Below are positions 62,060 to 64,000 of a DNA stretch of 64,000 bases, piece by piece (position 1 is the stretch's first letter; each line of letters begins with the position of its first letter). Below the pieces are notes generated by a model. It saw nothing but the letters and a program-made list of their open reading frames with translations, did not search any database and had not been told where the DNA came from. The DNA is taken from NCBI GenBank assembly GCA_951812775.1, contig OX638326.1, forward strand, positions 1,686,335 to 1,750,334. Direction: 5' to 3'. The position numbers were made by a program, and so were the translations under genes. The stretch comes from an uncultured Alphaproteobacteria bacterium. Lineage in GTDB: Bacteria > Pseudomonadota > Alphaproteobacteria > MPNO01 > UBA2964.

Positions 62060-62187
62060 CGCCGTCGGCCTCCCTCGCCTTATTGTGTCCGGCTACCAAC
62101 AGTTTCACCTAATCTTCGTTATTTCGCTAGTCCGGTCGTGTTCCACCATGTTCGTGACGCGATGGACGCGCTATTCTGTTCTCAATC

Positions 62188-63543
62188 ATGACAGACACCA
62201 AAACAGCCCCCGGATCCAATCCCGACGACGTCTCGCTCAAAACAGAGCTTGCGGTGTACGGGATCGGCACCTTCAGCACGACAACCCATTTCATGCTGCT
62301 GGTTATTGTCCCTATCTGGGCGCGGGTGAATATGGGGATACCCGAAGGATTTACCCTTGGGCTTGTGCTCGGCTGCCGCCCCCTGCTCTCGCTTTTCCTA
62401 TCCATTCATGCCGGGACCATGATGGACAAGCTGGGCACCAAGCGCGTGCTGTTCTTCATCGGGCTTATGATCCTGACAACGCCCTTTATGTACCCGTTAT
62501 TGCCTTTCATCTCCGCCTTAATTGTCATTCAGCTCCTGTCCGGTGTTTGCGATTCAATCGGCTGGATGGGCGCCCAAACGCTGATTGGCCAAGTCATGCA
62601 TGGCCGAACAAAATATGCCGCCCGACTGGGCGCGGTCATTCGATCTGGCCACGTTGTAGGACCGCCAGCTGTTGGGGCGGTGTGGGATTTCGCCGGGCCT
62701 TTAGCTGCATTCAGTTTGGTGGGCCTTAGCGGCGTCGGTTTTATGATCTCGGTAATGATGCTCCCGGCAATTTCGGCACGACCGTCAGGTGCTGTTGAGG
62801 CGTCAGAAACACCCCGGGCACCGATCAGTTTGAAGTCTCTCCTCCCGAACCCGGCCGATTACATCGCCTCGTTCAAGTTGCTGGCCTCGCCTACCATCGC
62901 CATCGTTATCCTGCTCGGCATGATGGTTCATATCGGCAACAATATTCAAAGCACGTTTTATATCGTCTGGCTGGAGAAATATGTTGGTGTCCCCGCGACA
63001 TTGATCGGTTTTCTGATTTCATTTTCTTCCATTGCAGCGGCTGGCGGATCACTCGCCGCAACACCATTGCGACGCCGCTTCCCGGCCTTCTGGGTTTTAT
63101 GGGCGACGGTTTTTGCCGCGTTGGTTTTAATTTCAATTACCCCGCTGCTCGGTAAAGCAGTTGTCGTTGCCGGTATTACCGGCACGCTGGGAACCGTCAT
63201 TGAACTATCGCCAGTAATCGCCGCCTATATCGTCTTTTGTTTCGTAGCGGGGTTGAGATCAGTCTCCAACGGGATTCACCAACCCCTGGTGATCACCTTG
63301 ATGCTGCGAACGGTGGGTCCCAATGAAAAGGGCAAGGCCATCGGGCTTCGGGGAACCATGAATCGCGTTACGTCGATGATTGGCCCATTTCTGCTCGGCG
63401 CCTTGGCAAGCATAGTCGGTTTGGAATACGGTTTTTATATCATCGGGATCATGTCATCAGCTGTCATGCTGTGGATTGGCTGGTTGATGCTAAGACATCC
63501 CGAAATTCACGATATCCAGGACAGGGTGAAGGAAAAACAATGA
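62188..63543 (+). CDS. Major facilitator superfamily transporter
   Basis: A 451-residue inner-membrane transporter with about twelve hydrophobic segments. The loop-2/3 signature is seen as DKLGTKRVLFFIG in the first half, and a weaker repeat occurs later. It overlaps the following SDR gene by four bases (ATGA), so both are one operon, probably uptake and oxidation of the same alcohol or aromatic compound. The gene is divergent from the ornithine-cyclodeaminase gene across 128 bases, a shared control region. The substrate is unknown. Confidence 0.86.
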   Translation: MTDTKTAPGSNPDDVSLKTELAVYGIGTFSTTTHFMLLVIVPIWARVNMGIPEGFTLGLVLGCRPLLSLFLSIHAGTMMDKLGTKRVLFFIGLMILTTPFMYPLLPFISALIVIQLLSGVCDSIGWMGAQTLIGQVMHGRTKYAARLGAVIRSGHVVGPPAVGAVWDFAGPLAAFSLVGLSGVGFMISVMMLPAISARPSGAVEASETPRAPISLKSLLPNPADYIASFKLLASPTIAIVILLGMMVHIGNNIQSTFYIVWLEKYVGVPATLIGFLISFSSIAAAGGSLAATPLRRRFPAFWVLWATVFAALVLISITPLLGKAVVVAGITGTLGTVIELSPVIAAYIVFCFVAGLRSVSNGIHQPLVITLMLRTVGPNEKGKAIGLRGTMNRVTSMIGPFLLGALASIVGLEYGFYIIGIMSSAVMLWIGWLMLRHPEIHDIQDRVKEKQ

Positions 63544-64000
63544 GACTCCAGGACAGAATTACGATTGTTAGCGGCGCTGCCGGCGGTATTGGTGAAGGTG
63601 TTGCCAAGGCATACGCGGCGGAGGGAGCGACGGTACTTGCCTGCGATCTCAACGACGAAGGCGCTGCCACGACCGCCGAAGCGATCAATAAAGACGGCGG
63701 TTCAGCAACGAGTTGCCATATCGACATCACGGATGCCGATGCCGTCACCGACATGGTCACCAAATACGCCGGAGAACATGGGAGGCTGGACATCATCGCC
63801 AATGTTGCCGGCACCGGCCAACGCCACAGCTTTTTGGAGGCCACCGTCGAGGAATTTGACCGTGTTATGCGCGTCAACCTGATGGGAACCTTCATCTGCG
63901 GGCAAGCCGCCGCGCGCGAAATGGTCAAGCAGGGCTATGGGCGCATCGTCAATATCGCCTCTATCGCCGGAACCCGCGCCGGTTCGGGCCGTACCGCCTA
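63540..64000 (+). CDS. Short-chain dehydrogenase/reductase, cut by the right edge
   Basis: The first 153 codons of an SDR enzyme. Cofactor loop SGAAGGIGEGVAKAYAAEGA, acidic residue after the second strand (CDLND, an Asp that favours NAD), ANVAGTGQ (the NNAG-type motif) and the Ser of the catalytic region in IVNIASIAGT; the window ends at the start of the codon for the expected catalytic Tyr (the sequence stops TA). It starts at ATG 63540 overlapping the MFS stop. It would oxidise a hydroxylated intermediate, a common step after ring cis-dihydrodiol or alcohol formation. Confidence 0.9.
   Translation, partial: MRLQDRITIVSGAAGGIGEGVAKAYAAEGATVLACDLNDEGAATTAEAINKDGGSATSCHIDITDADAVTDMVTKYAGEHGRLDIIANVAGTGQRHSFLEATVEEFDRVMRVNLMGTFICGQAAAREMVKQGYGRIVNIASIAGTRAGSGRTA

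Overview
The window reads as a chromosomal segment of an alphaproteobacterium, probably Rhodospirillales-like or a related marine or soil lineage. This is inferred from an alphaproteobacterial-type hopanoid locus, the density of aromatic and amine catabolism genes, Shine-Dalgarno-led starts, and short gene spacing with many ATGA/TAATG overlaps. No rRNA, tRNA, CRISPR or complete insertion sequence was seen.

Layout. (1) 1-9.6 kb: an amidohydrolase, then a hopanoid locus. A nucleotidyltransferase and hpnA lie on the minus strand, hpnH on the plus strand, and hpnB-hpnD-shc-hpnG form a minus-strand run. hpnC and hpnE are not in the window. (2) 9.7-18.5 kb: a fused 5-oxoprolinase/hydantoinase, an NTF2-like protein, an acyl-CoA ligase, a quinone oxidoreductase and E1 alpha/beta subunits of a 2-oxoacid dehydrogenase. 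(3) 18.5-23.1 kb: a REC-histidine kinase and a large hybrid kinase whose 5' end looks frameshifted, then a small secreted protein. (4) 23.2-29.9 kb: an aldehyde dehydrogenase, a cysteine-dioxygenase-like cupin followed by two tandem TauD/TfdA dioxygenases and an unknown protein, an amidohydrolase-2, a nitrobindin-like protein and YajQ. (5) 30-46.9 kb: a catabolic region with MFS, alpha/beta hydrolase, UbiD decarboxylase, a glutamine-synthetase-like enzyme with a Rieske oxygenase alpha/beta pair and a third TauD enzyme, a PEP-CTERM protein behind a sigma-54-type promoter, a DsbA-like protein, a 4,5-dihydroxyphthalate-decarboxylase-like protein, a second Rieske alpha/beta pair, an ArsR-SRPBCC-DUF899-GFA operon whose SRPBCC gene carries an in-frame stop, and a benzoate-CoA-ligase-like enzyme. 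(6) 47-53 kb: a molybdenum hydroxylase with CoxG fused to the large subunit, an orphan TRAP solute-binding protein and a glyoxalase-fold protein. (7) 53-56.4 kb: a flavin-dependent 4-hydroxyphenylacetate-3-hydroxylase-like gene surviving only as two end fragments. Between them lie a 16-repeat Sel1-like gene and two serine-recombinase tail remnants. (8) 56.5-64 kb: an ADP-forming acyl-CoA synthetase split into two subunits, a quinone oxidoreductase, a third Rieske alpha subunit with an ornithine-cyclodeaminase homologue, an MFS transporter and the start of an SDR gene.

How the genes fit together. The hopanoid genes would convert farnesyl diphosphate through presqualene diphosphate (HpnD) and hopene (Shc) to adenosylhopane (HpnH) and ribosylhopane (HpnG). 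Most of the rest looks like oxidative and CoA-dependent breakdown of aromatic, amine or carboxylate compounds. Typical steps are ring hydroxylation, non-oxidative decarboxylation, CoA activation and Mo-hydroxylase oxidation. No Rieske reductase, UbiX, E2/E3 or TRAP membrane subunits are present, so several pathways must be completed by genes elsewhere. Substrates cannot be fixed from sequence alone.

The most notable signals are the hydroxylase gene replaced in its middle by a Sel1/recombinase cassette, the glutamine-synthetase-like plus Rieske plus TauD operon (reminiscent of gamma-glutamylation-primed amine oxidation), the sigma-54 element before the PEP-CTERM gene, and the in-frame shc-TGA-TTG-hpnG junction.
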